Part shown: piece after piece, positions 1-8,482 of the stretch
Layout of the letters: each line of letters starts with the position of its first letter
Numbering within the stretch: position 1 is the first letter of the stretch
Origin: an uncultured Saprospiraceae bacterium
GTDB taxonomy: Bacteria > Bacteroidota > Bacteroidia > Chitinophagales > Saprospiraceae
Assembly: GCA_937969485.1 (NCBI GenBank)
Contig: CALBVQ010000097.1
Span: 1-9,355 of the forward strand
Length of the DNA: 9,355 bases
Direction: 5' to 3'
Made by a program: the position numbers and the translations under genes
Notes under the pieces: generated by a model
Seen by the model: the letters and a program-made list of their open reading frames with translations, nothing else
Told to the model about the DNA's origin: nothing
Database searches by the model: none

Positions 1-1092
1 AAACTTAATGACGCCTATGATTAACTCTTCTTCTGTAATCACTTCCACTTTCCATAAACCTTGTTTGACGTTACTTTTTACTGTGTAGCCTCTATATCCT
101 TCATCTCGCCCACCAGTTATTTCATAGCCTATATCTTCTACGTGATCCCATGCTTCGGTCAAGTCATTATAACGCATCCAACGATGAAATACGGACTTTT
201 CGATAGCTGTAGGCGCAAAAATTGAGGTAAAAATATACACACTTGCATTTGGTTTTCGTGTGAATTTAGATTCGTATTCACGCCAAAAAATTGGCCATTT
301 CTCTTGTTGGTAGGAAACAATGTACAAGTTATCTTCTTTGACAATCTCATGCGCAACAATCCCATACTCCAACGCAAGTGGAACTGGTGGAATGAGATTA
401 AAAAGGTAGAACAGATTAATTGTACTGTACAAGCCAATAATTAAGCCTATTATCTTTGCTCGATGTAGCTCTTGCCTAGTTGAAGGACTCGCATTGGAAA
501 CTAAGCGAATTAGCACAAGAGTCATAGCTAGCGCAACAAGGCCAGAGAATATGAAAACATAAGTATTCATCAACTTAATAAATACTGGAATCATAAAAGT
601 AAAGAAGATAAAACTCACAAAAAAATACAGACTAAATTGTAGGTACTTATTGGATATTCTCTTTTTTAGAAACTCATTCGCAATTAGTAAGATGACTAGA
701 ATAATGAAAAATATTATAGTCTTCGATAACGACACACTTCGAAAAAAGTAAATAACAAAGGCACTCGAAAGAGCACCGAAGAAGAACTGAATAGCTAGAG
801 GGAAGTAAGGTTCAACTCTCTCTAGTAAAGTACCTTTCCATTTGCCGTCGTCGGACAGATTATATAGATATAATGTTACTGTCAAAAGAGTCATATGAGA
901 TGACAGTACAATAATGTCATAGAGTCTATCTATACGACCTAGCGTCATGGTATCGAAAACAAAGCCTCCGAAGAAAAATGCTAGTGGCAAATAATCTTGA
1001 TGTTTGGTAAAGAATTGTATTACCTTATTTTCATTAAAAATCCCCAATTTTGATTTGATTTCTGTCCAAAGACTTATAAACGAAAAAGACAT
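1..1092 (-). CDS. Multi-pass membrane protein with C-terminal DUF2914 domain, 3' end cut by window edge
   Basis: An open frame starts at ATG 1092-1090 and stays open to base 1, giving 364 codons with no stop. The first ~235 residues are mostly hydrophobic, with about seven likely membrane segments (roughly residues 34-50, 58-78, 96-118, 122-140, 150-172, 176-197, 212-232). A soluble tail follows. Residues ~285-364 match the DUF2914 pattern as I know it: an FHRW motif, a W at ~315, then ITGGRDEGYRGYTVKS, GLWKVEV and a final IIGVIKF. DUF2914 normally ends about here, so probably only a few residues are missing. The domain's biochemical role is unknown; it recurs at the C-terminus of bacterial membrane or periplasmic proteins. 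No strong ribosome site precedes the start (a weak AAGAG abuts the ATG). The gene lies 64 bp downstream of the M48 peptidase on the same strand, so cotranscription is possible. Family call fairly secure, function not. Confidence 0.82.
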   Translation of the reverse strand, partial: MSFSFISLWTEIKSKLGIFNENKVIQFFTKHQDYLPLAFFFGGFVFDTMTLGRIDRLYDIIVLSSHMTLLTVTLYLYNLSDDGKWKGTLLERVEPYFPLAIQFFFGALSSAFVIYFFRSVSLSKTIIFFIILVILLIANEFLKKRISNKYLQFSLYFFVSFIFFTFMIPVFIKLMNTYVFIFSGLVALAMTLVLIRLVSNASPSTRQELHRAKIIGLIIGLYSTINLFYLFNLIPPVPLALEYGIVAHEIVKEDNLYIVSYQQEKWPIFWREYESKFTRKPNASVYIFTSIFAPTAIEKSVFHRWMRYNDLTEAWDHVEDIGYEITGGRDEGYRGYTVKSNVKQGLWKVEVITEEELIIGVIKF

Positions 1093-1156
1093 CTCTTAGA
1101 GTCTAACAAAACTAAGAAAAAATCACTCCGTGGTTTCAATAGCACCAAGCTTAGCC

Positions 1157-3241
1157 TTATGCTTCTGCCTCAATATTAGCTAGGTTTGCCTGGTAACTTA
1201 ACATCTTTTTCTTTAGTAAGAAGTACTTCCTGCCAATCAAGAATCCAAAATCATTAATTGCTTTATACAAAAGCTCTAGATTATTAGTATAATACGATAT
1301 AGTCCCGAAATAACTCCAGCTTTTCGAAAGGTATTTTTCAAAGTTCTCGACCATGTCTGGCTTCAAGTCTTCTTCAAATATTCTATCACTAATTAATGTG
1401 GAAATACTATTCTTTAGCTTTTTTTCAAATCCCTCCACGGTTCGAAAAAACACTGTGACGTCTTCAGTACTATGTTGATAATTGATGAAGTCCAGCGACT
1501 CAGAAATTTCGTTCACCAATTTCACATTCTCCTCATACTCTGAAAAATAATCAAAACACTGAGCATAATGATCAGCTAGTTTTTCCTGATTTGTTTGTTG
1601 TTCCTCAATTTCCAAAAAGTACTGAAAAATAGCTTGATCGTTTATGCGAAGTTCTTCAGTAACTTGCTGTAATTCAGCTTGTAATTTTACTAAGAGATCT
1701 GCACTTGACTTTCTCTCATATTTCTTGCCGTCGTAATCAAATGTTCTTACTTTAATAATCTTATCCTTAATTTGCTGAAGGATGAGAACATCCTGCTCTA
1801 ACGAGTTCTTAATGTAGATCTTCTCAATCATTTCTTCGCCAAAACACAATTCTAAAGTGGAATGCGGCTTGGCTGCGGTGAGTTTTTGTAGCTCAAATTT
1901 CTGAGTATTGTAATCGTCATAGTAGCCATTGAATACTTTGGGGAATGAGTTCTTTTCAACAATTGCACTAAAATCTCTTTGAAAATTATCCAAGCTATTA
2001 AACCGCACCTCTCCCTTGAACTCTACCGACGAAAATAGGCTTTCAGTGAACGCTATTTCAACCTTCTCGATATTTTTGAATAATGTTTTTGCTAACTCGC
2101 CACTTTCTAACGAGTCAATTCTCTCAAATTTATTAAGGTTTTCGATCCTATCTTCCAAACTTGGATGAGAAGCCCACTGATCCTCTAGTTTTAATTTAGA
2201 TTTATTAAATTTATTGTAAGCTTCAATTGTAACATGTGGTAATCTATTTACCAGCGGAATATTATCCATCTCAGCTCTCTGAGTCATCACATAAGTTTGT
2301 TCTTTGAATACATTCTGGCTCTTTAAATTTTCAACGATCTTACTTTCATAATATGAAAAAACACTGTTGAGAGACTGATCAGCTAAATTCATCCTTAGGA
2401 GTGAATCCCTAAGAGGCGCGCTACCTGTAATAGAACCAGCAATATCATCAGCATGGAACTCCATTTCTCTCGACAAACCCATATAAGAGGTGTTTACCAC
2501 TTCGTACATTTTCCGTAGAATCCATTGAATTCCATTAATGACTTGTATCGAGATCGCTACTGCAATCGCAAATATATTTCCAACATTTGATAGACTTATC
2601 ACAAAACGCTCAAATCCATCGTTTTCAAAAAGCAAATTATGAATCACCTGATTAACAGTGTATACGTAACTCCCAACCTTCATAGATTTTTGAGAAAAAT
2701 GACCAAACTCGTGACAGAGTATGGCTTTGAATTCCTCTTTGGTGACCGTATTGACTAACCCCAGACCTATGTTTAAGTTCTTCTTGATAGGCAAGAACAT
2801 ACTCCAAAAATTTGAATCATAGAATACTGATGCATTCACTTGCGCAGAAAGGTAAATCTTCTTTGGAAATCTAGACCCAACCTCATCAACGACTTGATCG
2901 ACCAGCGCAAACAATTCTGGTTCATCTTTTCTCGTTATTTCTACAAGATGAGACCGGTCAACTTTTTTCGAAGAAAATAAGAATTTGAAGAGAAACGTTA
3001 GGATTAGAAAGCCTATACTAGCTATTGCCAGTGCGATTGCTATCGTTATAAAGGATAGCTGATACAATAATATCTTAAATGAAAAATAACTTAAAGTGGC
3101 AGTTATTGCCAGAACACCGATTACTAGAATTAAGTAGATAGTTACAAACGCAACTATTCCTCCGATTGCACTTAAAGTTTTTCTTTTAAACCTACTAGAA
3201 AGTTCTACATTTTTAACACTCATGGCACGCTTATTTGACAT
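1157..3241 (-). CDS. Membrane-anchored M48 family zinc metallopeptidase with long C-terminal extension
   Basis: The 694-residue protein begins with two long hydrophobic segments (about residues 22-50 and 55-90), so it should sit in the inner membrane. The zinc-binding HEFGH motif is at residues 177-181. The third M48 ligand lies in SREMEFHAD, with E261 and D265 placed as in the HtpX/Ste24 family. A hydrophobic stretch at ~222-240 may add a membrane segment. HPSLEDRIENL at ~359-369 is the conserved M48 'HP..E.RI' element. The remaining ~320 residues lie outside the core fold and include a Glu/Gln-rich, probably coiled-coil stretch at ~512-560. HtpX-type enzymes are about 290 residues, so this belongs to the longer M48 group seen in Bacteroidota. 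The likely role is membrane or envelope protein quality control; the substrate is unknown. All expected catalytic residues are present. The start at 3241 was chosen because the frame is open from there; Met7 is an alternative. Confidence 0.9.
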   Translation of the reverse strand: MSNKRAMSVKNVELSSRFKRKTLSAIGGIVAFVTIYLILVIGVLAITATLSYFSFKILLYQLSFITIAIALAIASIGFLILTFLFKFLFSSKKVDRSHLVEITRKDEPELFALVDQVVDEVGSRFPKKIYLSAQVNASVFYDSNFWSMFLPIKKNLNIGLGLVNTVTKEEFKAILCHEFGHFSQKSMKVGSYVYTVNQVIHNLLFENDGFERFVISLSNVGNIFAIAVAISIQVINGIQWILRKMYEVVNTSYMGLSREMEFHADDIAGSITGSAPLRDSLLRMNLADQSLNSVFSYYESKIVENLKSQNVFKEQTYVMTQRAEMDNIPLVNRLPHVTIEAYNKFNKSKLKLEDQWASHPSLEDRIENLNKFERIDSLESGELAKTLFKNIEKVEIAFTESLFSSVEFKGEVRFNSLDNFQRDFSAIVEKNSFPKVFNGYYDDYNTQKFELQKLTAAKPHSTLELCFGEEMIEKIYIKNSLEQDVLILQQIKDKIIKVRTFDYDGKKYERKSSADLLVKLQAELQQVTEELRINDQAIFQYFLEIEEQQTNQEKLADHYAQCFDYFSEYEENVKLVNEISESLDFINYQHSTEDVTVFFRTVEGFEKKLKNSISTLISDRIFEEDLKPDMVENFEKYLSKSWSYFGTISYYTNNLELLYKAINDFGFLIGRKYFLLKKKMLSYQANLANIEAEA

Positions 3242-3333
3242 CTAAAGCTAATATCGAAAATTACCAGTATTTTGATTGTAGATTCATATAGGATATTTCT
3301 AATACATTACAAGAGACTAGGCACATGCCCACC

Positions 3334-5688
3334 CTATCGCGTCACTGTAACACTGCCACTATATATCATCTCCTCACCATCCAAAAACAAGACATTCGCA
3401 ATCCAAGCAAATACCCCTGCTTGTACTTTCTCTCCATTAAAGGTGCCATTCCATCCAAATGACGAATCATTGGCGGCAAAATCATTTACTTCATAGAGGT
3501 GATTTCCCCAACGGTCATAAACACTGAAGGTCAGAATTTTTTCCACTTCGATTCCACCAAATGGATAGAATAGGTCGTTAAGTCCATCGTCATTTGGTGT
3601 AAAAATATTGGGTACGAAAACGCGACGTTTCTTGTCAATCTTCACAATGATACTTGCTGCATCAAAACAGCTATCTATTGACATAACTGTCAATGTATAC
3701 GTCTCCTCATTTACTGGAGATGCTATCGGCTCTAAACAATCTTCACAGCTTAGTGTACTAGTATTTGTCCACGTCAATGTACTCAAAAAATCAACCAGTA
3801 ATTCTGGTTGCAGTTGCACTTCCTCTCCAAGACAAATTATTGTATCACTAAGTAAATATATTTCAGGAATATCTGCTGCGGTCAAACTGCCATCCACGAT
3901 TTGAACGCAACCATTTGCATCTTGAATGAAGACCTGGTATTCTCCTTCTTCTAATTGCGTGAAAGTCATCTGATCAAAAAAGGCGGTATCAGTTAAAGAG
4001 AACATATACTCTGGAGTACCACCTGTCACAGATTCTATTGTAATTTCACCTGTATCTTCTCCATCGCAATTGGGATCATCGAATTGTATGGATGCTAGGA
4101 TAGGTGGAGGAGAAGTAAGTGTGAATTCTTGTATGAGTACACATTCATTGGCATCTGTGACTGTAACAGTGTAGGTTTGTGCGCTTAAGCCCGTAATCAT
4201 CTGATCAGTTAATCCATTGCTCCATAGATAATCATAAGGTTGTGTCCCATTGAATGCCGCAGCAGTCAAAGTCCCGTCGTCTCCTGGTAGTCCTTGATCG
4301 CTAAAACAACTTACATTAAATCCATTAAAATCACTTGAAGCGAGTGTTACGGCCAACGGTAATGGTTCTGTCACTTCTTGTAACACTACTCCATCATTGC
4401 CGAAATTATCGGTGATATAAATCTGATAAGTTCCCGCTGGAATACCTGGTATTTCATTATCTATCAACAAATTAGTCATACCAGTACCTGTTATAGTACC
4501 ATCTTCTATATTTGTATATGTGAAGGTTAATGGAGGTGTTCCCTGTTCTACAGAAAATATAAGTGTACCGGTTGCTGTACCAGTGCATAATGCAGGAATC
4601 TCATCCGTATCTCCTACTATTTCACACTCTATTACTAGTAATTCCAAAAACACAAGGCTATCACAATCAGCTGACGTTTGCACTGTATCGAGATAGCTAC
4701 CTGTCTCATTGTAAGTACTAGTACCGACAGAATATGACTGATCGTTGCATATCCACAAATCAATGTTAGTTTCAGCTTGTTCGAGCACTAATATATTGAT
4801 CGTAATCAAACTATCACAACCGTTTAAATCGATGATTTCTTCGTAAAATCCTGTTTCGCAGAATTGTACTCCATTTGCTTCCACACATTCTCCATTACAT
4901 AATACTTCATCAATAATTGTTGGTTGAGGCGAAATGAGTTCAACCGTTGTGCAAGTGGGCGGAGCTTCATCACACACATTGGAAGCGATGACACAAATCT
5001 CATAAATACCGTCAGCTGGAAACTGATACGTCAGGTCTAAGCCATTTTCTGACTGAGAAATACCGTCTACTGTCCATAAATAATTTGCCGCACCAAATTC
5101 TCCTGTCGTAGCAAAAGTTACCGGTACTTCAGGGCATCCTAATTCAGTATTAGACAGAATACCCGAATCTTCAAGAGGTAGTACCTCTGTAGACCCCTCT
5201 ATCACATTAAATGTCCAATCGCAATTGGCTCCATTACTTCCATCAATCACTAAATAGTAATATTGCCCTACTACCAAGGGATCGAAATTAGAAAAAACGG
5301 TACTTGCATTGGATGGTATATCTGTATCGCAATCTGTAATCGCTGTAAAATTTTCACAATCAAAACTTTGGAAAAACCCAACCTCCAAACTTCCTAAACC
5401 TCCTACACATGTGCCAACATCAACCTGGATGGTAAGGTCTTCTGTCCCAGCAATAAATGCAATATATTGCATATTGTTATACTGTGTAGTACAAAATTCA
5501 TCGAATCCCTGTCCTTCTGCGGTCAAGTCATTAATTCCTGTAAACCCATCGATATCACATATAACACATGCATCAGCACAAAATGAAGTCATTGCAGCCA
5601 CCTCGCCACAAACTTGAGGTTGGGCAGACAAAGAAAGGGAACTTACCATTCCTACAAAAATCATACAAAAAACCTTGCAACAACGCAT
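3334..5688 (-). CDS. Secreted gliding-motility-associated C-terminal (CHU_C) domain protein with PKD and SprB-like repeats
   Basis: The 784-residue protein opens with a signal peptide: basic start MRCCK, hydrophobic core to ~residue 21, likely cleavage after SLSLSA. Next come a cysteine-containing N-terminal region (~27-165) I cannot assign; a PKD-like domain (~184-250: CPEVPVTFATTG, YLWTVDG, YEICVIASN); two tandem ~42-residue repeats ending NGCDSLITINILVL (~262-302) and ADCDSLVFLELLVI (~312-353); and SprB-type repeats (~366-440, 445-528, 532-602) with G(T)P..Y.(W/F)S and GxYxVxVxDAxxC signatures. The C-terminus (~688-784) has VPNIFTPNDDGLND, YDRWGNHLYE, W.G...G..V.AGVFAW and a final SGSVTVTR, the CHU_C/type-B T9SS sorting domain. 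The family role is export by the type IX system and display on or release from the outer surface, often as adhesin or cell-surface scaffold; the ligand here is unknown. No catalytic domain is visible. It probably has its own promoter in the 258-bp spacer upstream. Confidence 0.92.
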   Translation of the reverse strand: MRCCKVFCMIFVGMVSSLSLSAQPQVCGEVAAMTSFCADACVICDIDGFTGINDLTAEGQGFDEFCTTQYNNMQYIAFIAGTEDLTIQVDVGTCVGGLGSLEVGFFQSFDCENFTAITDCDTDIPSNASTVFSNFDPLVVGQYYYLVIDGSNGANCDWTFNVIEGSTEVLPLEDSGILSNTELGCPEVPVTFATTGEFGAANYLWTVDGISQSENGLDLTYQFPADGIYEICVIASNVCDEAPPTCTTVELISPQPTIIDEVLCNGECVEANGVQFCETGFYEEIIDLNGCDSLITINILVLEQAETNIDLWICNDQSYSVGTSTYNETGSYLDTVQTSADCDSLVFLELLVIECEIVGDTDEIPALCTGTATGTLIFSVEQGTPPLTFTYTNIEDGTITGTGMTNLLIDNEIPGIPAGTYQIYITDNFGNDGVVLQEVTEPLPLAVTLASSDFNGFNVSCFSDQGLPGDDGTLTAAAFNGTQPYDYLWSNGLTDQMITGLSAQTYTVTVTDANECVLIQEFTLTSPPPILASIQFDDPNCDGEDTGEITIESVTGGTPEYMFSLTDTAFFDQMTFTQLEEGEYQVFIQDANGCVQIVDGSLTAADIPEIYLLSDTIICLGEEVQLQPELLVDFLSTLTWTNTSTLSCEDCLEPIASPVNEETYTLTVMSIDSCFDAASIIVKIDKKRRVFVPNIFTPNDDGLNDLFYPFGGIEVEKILTFSVYDRWGNHLYEVNDFAANDSSFGWNGTFNGEKVQAGVFAWIANVLFLDGEEMIYSGSVTVTR

Positions 5689-5709
5689 GCGATTTGATAT
5701 TTTAATGCA

Positions 5710-5787
5710 GTCGTATCGATTCTAAACTACCTCATGAACGGGCGAAATTAGGATAATATTTCGCATTTATAGTTGCTATGATACGAC
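5710..5787. repeat. Nested inverted repeats upstream of the T9SS protein gene
   Basis: Outer arms GTCGTATC (5710-5717) and GATACGAC (5780-5787) are perfect 8-bp complements. They enclose inner arms GCGAAAT (5742-5748) and ATTTCGC (5758-5764), a perfect 7-bp stem with a 9-nt loop. The structure ends 22 bp before the start codon of the 3334-5688 gene, and no T-tract follows the stem on either strand. It could be a leader RNA structure, a regulator site or a relic of a repeat element; the sequence does not decide. AT-rich spacers produce such pairs by chance fairly often. Confidence 0.35.
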
Positions 5788-5838
5788 CTACCTTCTTATG
5801 ACAACAATAAGTAAGAATTCCTGCGTAGGCACGACAAT

Positions 5839-5861
5839 TTTAACCCGAATTATGCATAAGG
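5839..5861 (+). repeat. Solo copy of the TTTAA-CCCG terminal repeat motif
   Basis: TTTAA (5839-5843) is followed by CCCGAATTATGCATAAGG (5844-5861). This matches the ends of the 177-bp foldback element at 8532-8708 (CCCGAATTGTGCATTAGG read inward from its right end) and the copy at 9192-9218. Similarity to the right arm continues weakly inward for about 15 more bases (TTTTCATCA against ATTTCGTCA). No opposite-facing partner end was found before the cca stop codon, so this looks like a half or decayed element. A weaker echo sharing AATTATGCA lies at 5913-5926 in the same orientation. Confidence 0.6.
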
Positions 5862-5946
5862 TTTTCATCATGGTATCGCAGATTGAAGTTTCTTCGTCTT
5901 CGAGAAAGTTCGAACGGAAATTATGCAGCAGCTAACTAAGCAAAAA

Positions 5947-7353
5947 TCACCGCAAGATTTCGGCACCCTTCTCCTTCATAAACTCAAAGGCTGCTTCGTA
6001 CTCATTCGAAATCAGTCCATCTAAAATCGCCTCACGAATAGCCACTTTAATATACCCAACCTCTTTACTTGGTTTAATTTCAAAGTACTCCATTATCATT
6101 TCACCAGAAATAGGAGGTTGCCAGTTTCGGATCTTATCCTTCTCTTCCAGTTCTTTCAACTTCTCACTTACATATTCATAATTACGAATAAAACGCTCCT
6201 TTTTCTCCTTATTCTTCGAAGTAATATCAGCTTTACATAACAACATGAGATCGTCCAGTTCGTCACCCGCATCAAATAACAACCGTCGAATCGCAGAATC
6301 TGATATATTTTCTTTTGTTAGAGAAATTGGTCGATGATGAAGAGCAACGATCTTTTGTGTGTATTTCATTTTATGATCAAGTGGAAGCTTTAGTCGCTTA
6401 AAAACTTTAGGAACTAACCTCGCACTTACCACCTCGTGGCCGTGAAATGTCCATCCTTGACCTTCGTGAAATCTTTTGGCGGAAGCCTTACCCACATCGT
6501 GCATAATGGCTGCCCACCGCAACCACAGATTATCGCTATTTCTCGCTACATTATCGAGAACCTCTAATGTGTGAAGAAAATTATCTTTATGTGCAATCTT
6601 TTCTCGAATTTCAACTCCTTTAAGCGCTGTTAATTCTGGAAAAAACTGCTTGAGAAGATTTGCTTCGTCGAGCAAAAGAAATCCTCTTGATGGCTTATTT
6701 GAAAGAATTATTTTATTGATCTCAGAGGCAATCCGTTCTTTGGAAATAATCGAAAGTCTTGGCGCCATGGATTGAATGCCTTCAAAAGTAACTGGGTCAA
6801 TCTTAAAGTTAAGTTGAGAAGCAAAGCGTATGGCTCGTAACATTCTTAGGGGATCATCCGAAAATGTGGAGAGCGGATTCAAAGGGGTTACAATCCTCTT
6901 TTTTGCTAAGTCTGCTAGTCCATTAAACGGATCGATTATTGCCCCAAAGTCCTGTTTATTCACCGAAATTGCTAATGCATTGATGGTAAAGTCTCGCCTA
7001 TTTTGATCGTCTTCTAAGGTCCCCTCCTCAACCGCAGGTTTTCGAGAATCCGCTCGATACGATTCTCTGCGGGCACCTACAAATTCAATTTCGAGGTCCT
7101 TATGTTTTAACATTGCAGTTCCGAATCTTGCATAAGTCACTAATCGTGGAACTGGTTTTAACTTTTTGGCGAAAGCCTCAGCTAGTTCAATCCCACTTCC
7201 CACACACACTACGTCAAGATCCTTACACGAACGGCCAAGCAACCTATCACGTACATATCCTCCTACGATATAGGTCGGTGCATTAATCTCCAAGGCAGCT
7301 TCTGAAAGCAAATTGAAGATCTTCCTTTCGTACGCCTTTATTTCAAATACCAC
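5947..7353 (-). CDS. cca: CCA-adding tRNA nucleotidyltransferase with HD domain
   Basis: This enzyme adds or repairs the 3'-terminal CCA of tRNA in the cytoplasm from CTP and ATP. The 468-residue protein has a class II nucleotidyltransferase head: GGYVRDRLLG (31-40), the metal-binding pair D45/D47 in KDLDVV, the flexible-loop and basic motif NRRDFTINALA (118-128), and DDPLRMLRAIRFAS (167-180), the ribose/nucleotide-recognition region. The C-terminal half carries an HD phosphohydrolase domain with H261, H285-D286 (MHDVGKA), HGHE (304-307) and probably D375. The start is GTG at 7353-7351: the dusB stop TAG lies in the same frame just two codons upstream, no ATG precedes the GGYVRD motif, and starting here leaves a normal ~30-residue lead-in. 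The gene follows dusB by 3 bp and is surely cotranscribed. A poly(A) polymerase role is possible for this superfamily, but CCA addition is the usual role of this HD-containing form. Confidence 0.93.
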   Translation of the reverse strand: MVFEIKAYERKIFNLLSEAALEINAPTYIVGGYVRDRLLGRSCKDLDVVCVGSGIELAEAFAKKLKPVPRLVTYARFGTAMLKHKDLEIEFVGARRESYRADSRKPAVEEGTLEDDQNRRDFTINALAISVNKQDFGAIIDPFNGLADLAKKRIVTPLNPLSTFSDDPLRMLRAIRFASQLNFKIDPVTFEGIQSMAPRLSIISKERIASEINKIILSNKPSRGFLLLDEANLLKQFFPELTALKGVEIREKIAHKDNFLHTLEVLDNVARNSDNLWLRWAAIMHDVGKASAKRFHEGQGWTFHGHEVVSARLVPKVFKRLKLPLDHKMKYTQKIVALHHRPISLTKENISDSAIRRLLFDAGDELDDLMLLCKADITSKNKEKKERFIRNYEYVSEKLKELEEKDKIRNWQPPISGEMIMEYFEIKPSKEVGYIKVAIREAILDGLISNEYEAAFEFMKEKGAEILR

Positions 7354-7356
7354 AGG

Positions 7357-8355
7357 CTAAGATACTTCTACTAGATTTTGGGAATATTTATCTCTGATGT
7401 ATTCTAGTGTTTCATAAATGACAGAAGGATTGTCCTCTGTCACTAGTAACCCTCGGATAGGTTTGATGTCTCTAAAACCACGGAAATAATTCGTATAGTG
7501 ACGTCTCATTTCCACAATGCCAAGGCGCTCTCCTTTCCATAAAATACTAAATTCTAGATGCCTTTTCGCTGCATCAACCCGCTCATCCACGGTCGGCGGC
7601 GCTAATAGTTCACCAGTTTTCACATAATGCTTTATCTCTCTAAAAATCCAAGGATAACCAATAGATGCTCGGCCTATCATGATACCATCAACTCCGTATC
7701 GATTCTTATATTCAACAGCTTTCTGTGGTGAATTAATATCTCCGTTTCCAAAAACAGGAATATGCATTCTTGGGTTTTCCTTAATCTTTCCTATCAGTGT
7801 CCAATCAGCCTCACCTTTATACATCTGCTTTCTCGTACGTCCGTGAATAGAAATGGCCTTAATTCCTACATCTTGAAGTCTTTCAGCAACCTCAACAATG
7901 TGCTTCGAATTCTCATCCCATCCTAAACGTGTCTTTACAGTTACAGGCAAATTAGTACTGTTTACAACATCAGAAGTCAATCGAACCATCTTATCAAGAT
8001 CCTGTAAAATCCCTGCTCCTGCCATTTTGCACACAACCTTTTTTACTGGACAGCCAAAATTGATATCGAGCACCTCTGGTTGGGCTTCCTCTACGATTTC
8101 AGCTGCTCGCATCATCGAATCATGCTCAGCTCCGAAAATCTGAATTCCTACAGGTCTCTCATAGTCGTAGATATCAAGTTTTTGTACACTTTTGGTAGCG
8201 TCGCGAATCAGCCCTTCCACCGAAATGAATTCAGTGTACATCATATCACACCCTTGCTCCTTACAAAGGGCCCGAAAAGGTGGATCACTCACATCTTCCA
8301 TTGGTGCGAGCAAAAGTGGGAAATCCCCTAAATCAATATTTGCGATTTTTGCCAT
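7357..8355 (-). CDS. dusB: tRNA-dihydrouridine synthase, DusB-like
   Basis: This flavoenzyme reduces specific uridines in the tRNA D-loop to dihydrouridine, using FMN and NADPH. The 332-residue length is normal for DusB. Visible motifs: LLAPMEDVSDPPFR (15-28, FMN-binding start of the barrel), the active-site loop INFGCPVKKV with catalytic Cys102, KMAGAGIL (110-117), VTVKTRLGW (138-146), the phosphate/base-contacting ISIHGRTRKQMYKGEADW (168-185), and FMN-phosphate motifs FGNGDI (202-207) and GVDGIMIGRASIGYPWIF (221-238). The C-terminal ~80 residues form the helical tRNA-binding domain (RRHYTNYFRG). MAKIANIDLG is the best start; the next Met (19) already lies in the FMN motif. The gene leads a dusB-cca operon. 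DusA and DusC seem less likely, since the KKV after the Cys and the tail resemble DusB. Confidence 0.95.
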   Translation of the reverse strand: MAKIANIDLGDFPLLLAPMEDVSDPPFRALCKEQGCDMMYTEFISVEGLIRDATKSVQKLDIYDYERPVGIQIFGAEHDSMMRAAEIVEEAQPEVLDINFGCPVKKVVCKMAGAGILQDLDKMVRLTSDVVNSTNLPVTVKTRLGWDENSKHIVEVAERLQDVGIKAISIHGRTRKQMYKGEADWTLIGKIKENPRMHIPVFGNGDINSPQKAVEYKNRYGVDGIMIGRASIGYPWIFREIKHYVKTGELLAPPTVDERVDAAKRHLEFSILWKGERLGIVEMRRHYTNYFRGFRDIKPIRGLLVTEDNPSVIYETLEYIRDKYSQNLVEVS

Positions 8356-8359
8356 ACTA

Positions 8360-8367
8360 CAAAATTA
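8360..8367 (-). promoter_or_regulatory. Candidate Bacteroidota -7 box for dusB-cca
   Basis: Read on the minus strand the sequence is TAATTTTG, an exact match to the Bacteroidota sigma-ABfr -7 consensus TAnnTTTG. It ends only 4 nt before the dusB ATG, so transcription would begin at or next to the start codon and give a leaderless or nearly leaderless mRNA. No clear TTG -33 element is seen at the usual spacing. An 8-mer with six fixed bases can occur by chance in AT-rich DNA, so this remains tentative. Confidence 0.35.
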
Positions 8368-8457
8368 CGGTTTTTTCTTCGGATTGGATTAATGAAAGCA
8401 GCCTCTATATTGACCTTTTATTTACTTTGTGAGATCATAAATAAACAATAGAAAAAG

Positions 8458-8470
8458 GCTCTGTGAGAGC
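8458..8470. repeat. Small perfect inverted repeat in the dusB/xre divergent spacer
   Basis: GCTCT and AGAGC pair perfectly around a 3-nt GTG loop. It lies 12 bp before the upstream candidate ATG (8483) of the split regulator gene. It might be an operator bound by that XRE regulator or by another factor, or it may be chance. No second copy was seen in the window. Confidence 0.25.
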
Positions 8471-8482
8471 TTGCAGAAGCGA

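Noticed and set aside
159..437. Minus-strand 92-codon frame
   Set aside because: It lies inside the DUF2914 gene in another frame; the long open frame from 1092 to 1 has domain and membrane-segment support.
1121..1140. Possible terminator between the M48 and DUF2914 genes
   Set aside because: Only a 3-bp CAC/GTG stem precedes the T-run on the minus strand, too weak to call.
3317..3336. Hairpin just after the T9SS gene stop
   Set aside because: The GGCA/TGCC stem has a 2-nt loop and no T-tract; not a credible terminator.
3608..3904. Plus-strand frames inside the T9SS gene (also 3272-3496 and 5309-5617)
   Set aside because: Antisense shadows of a gene with clear domains; no family features of their own.
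7898..8392. Plus-strand frames opposite dusB
   Set aside because: Antisense shadows; the minus strand encodes an intact Dus enzyme.
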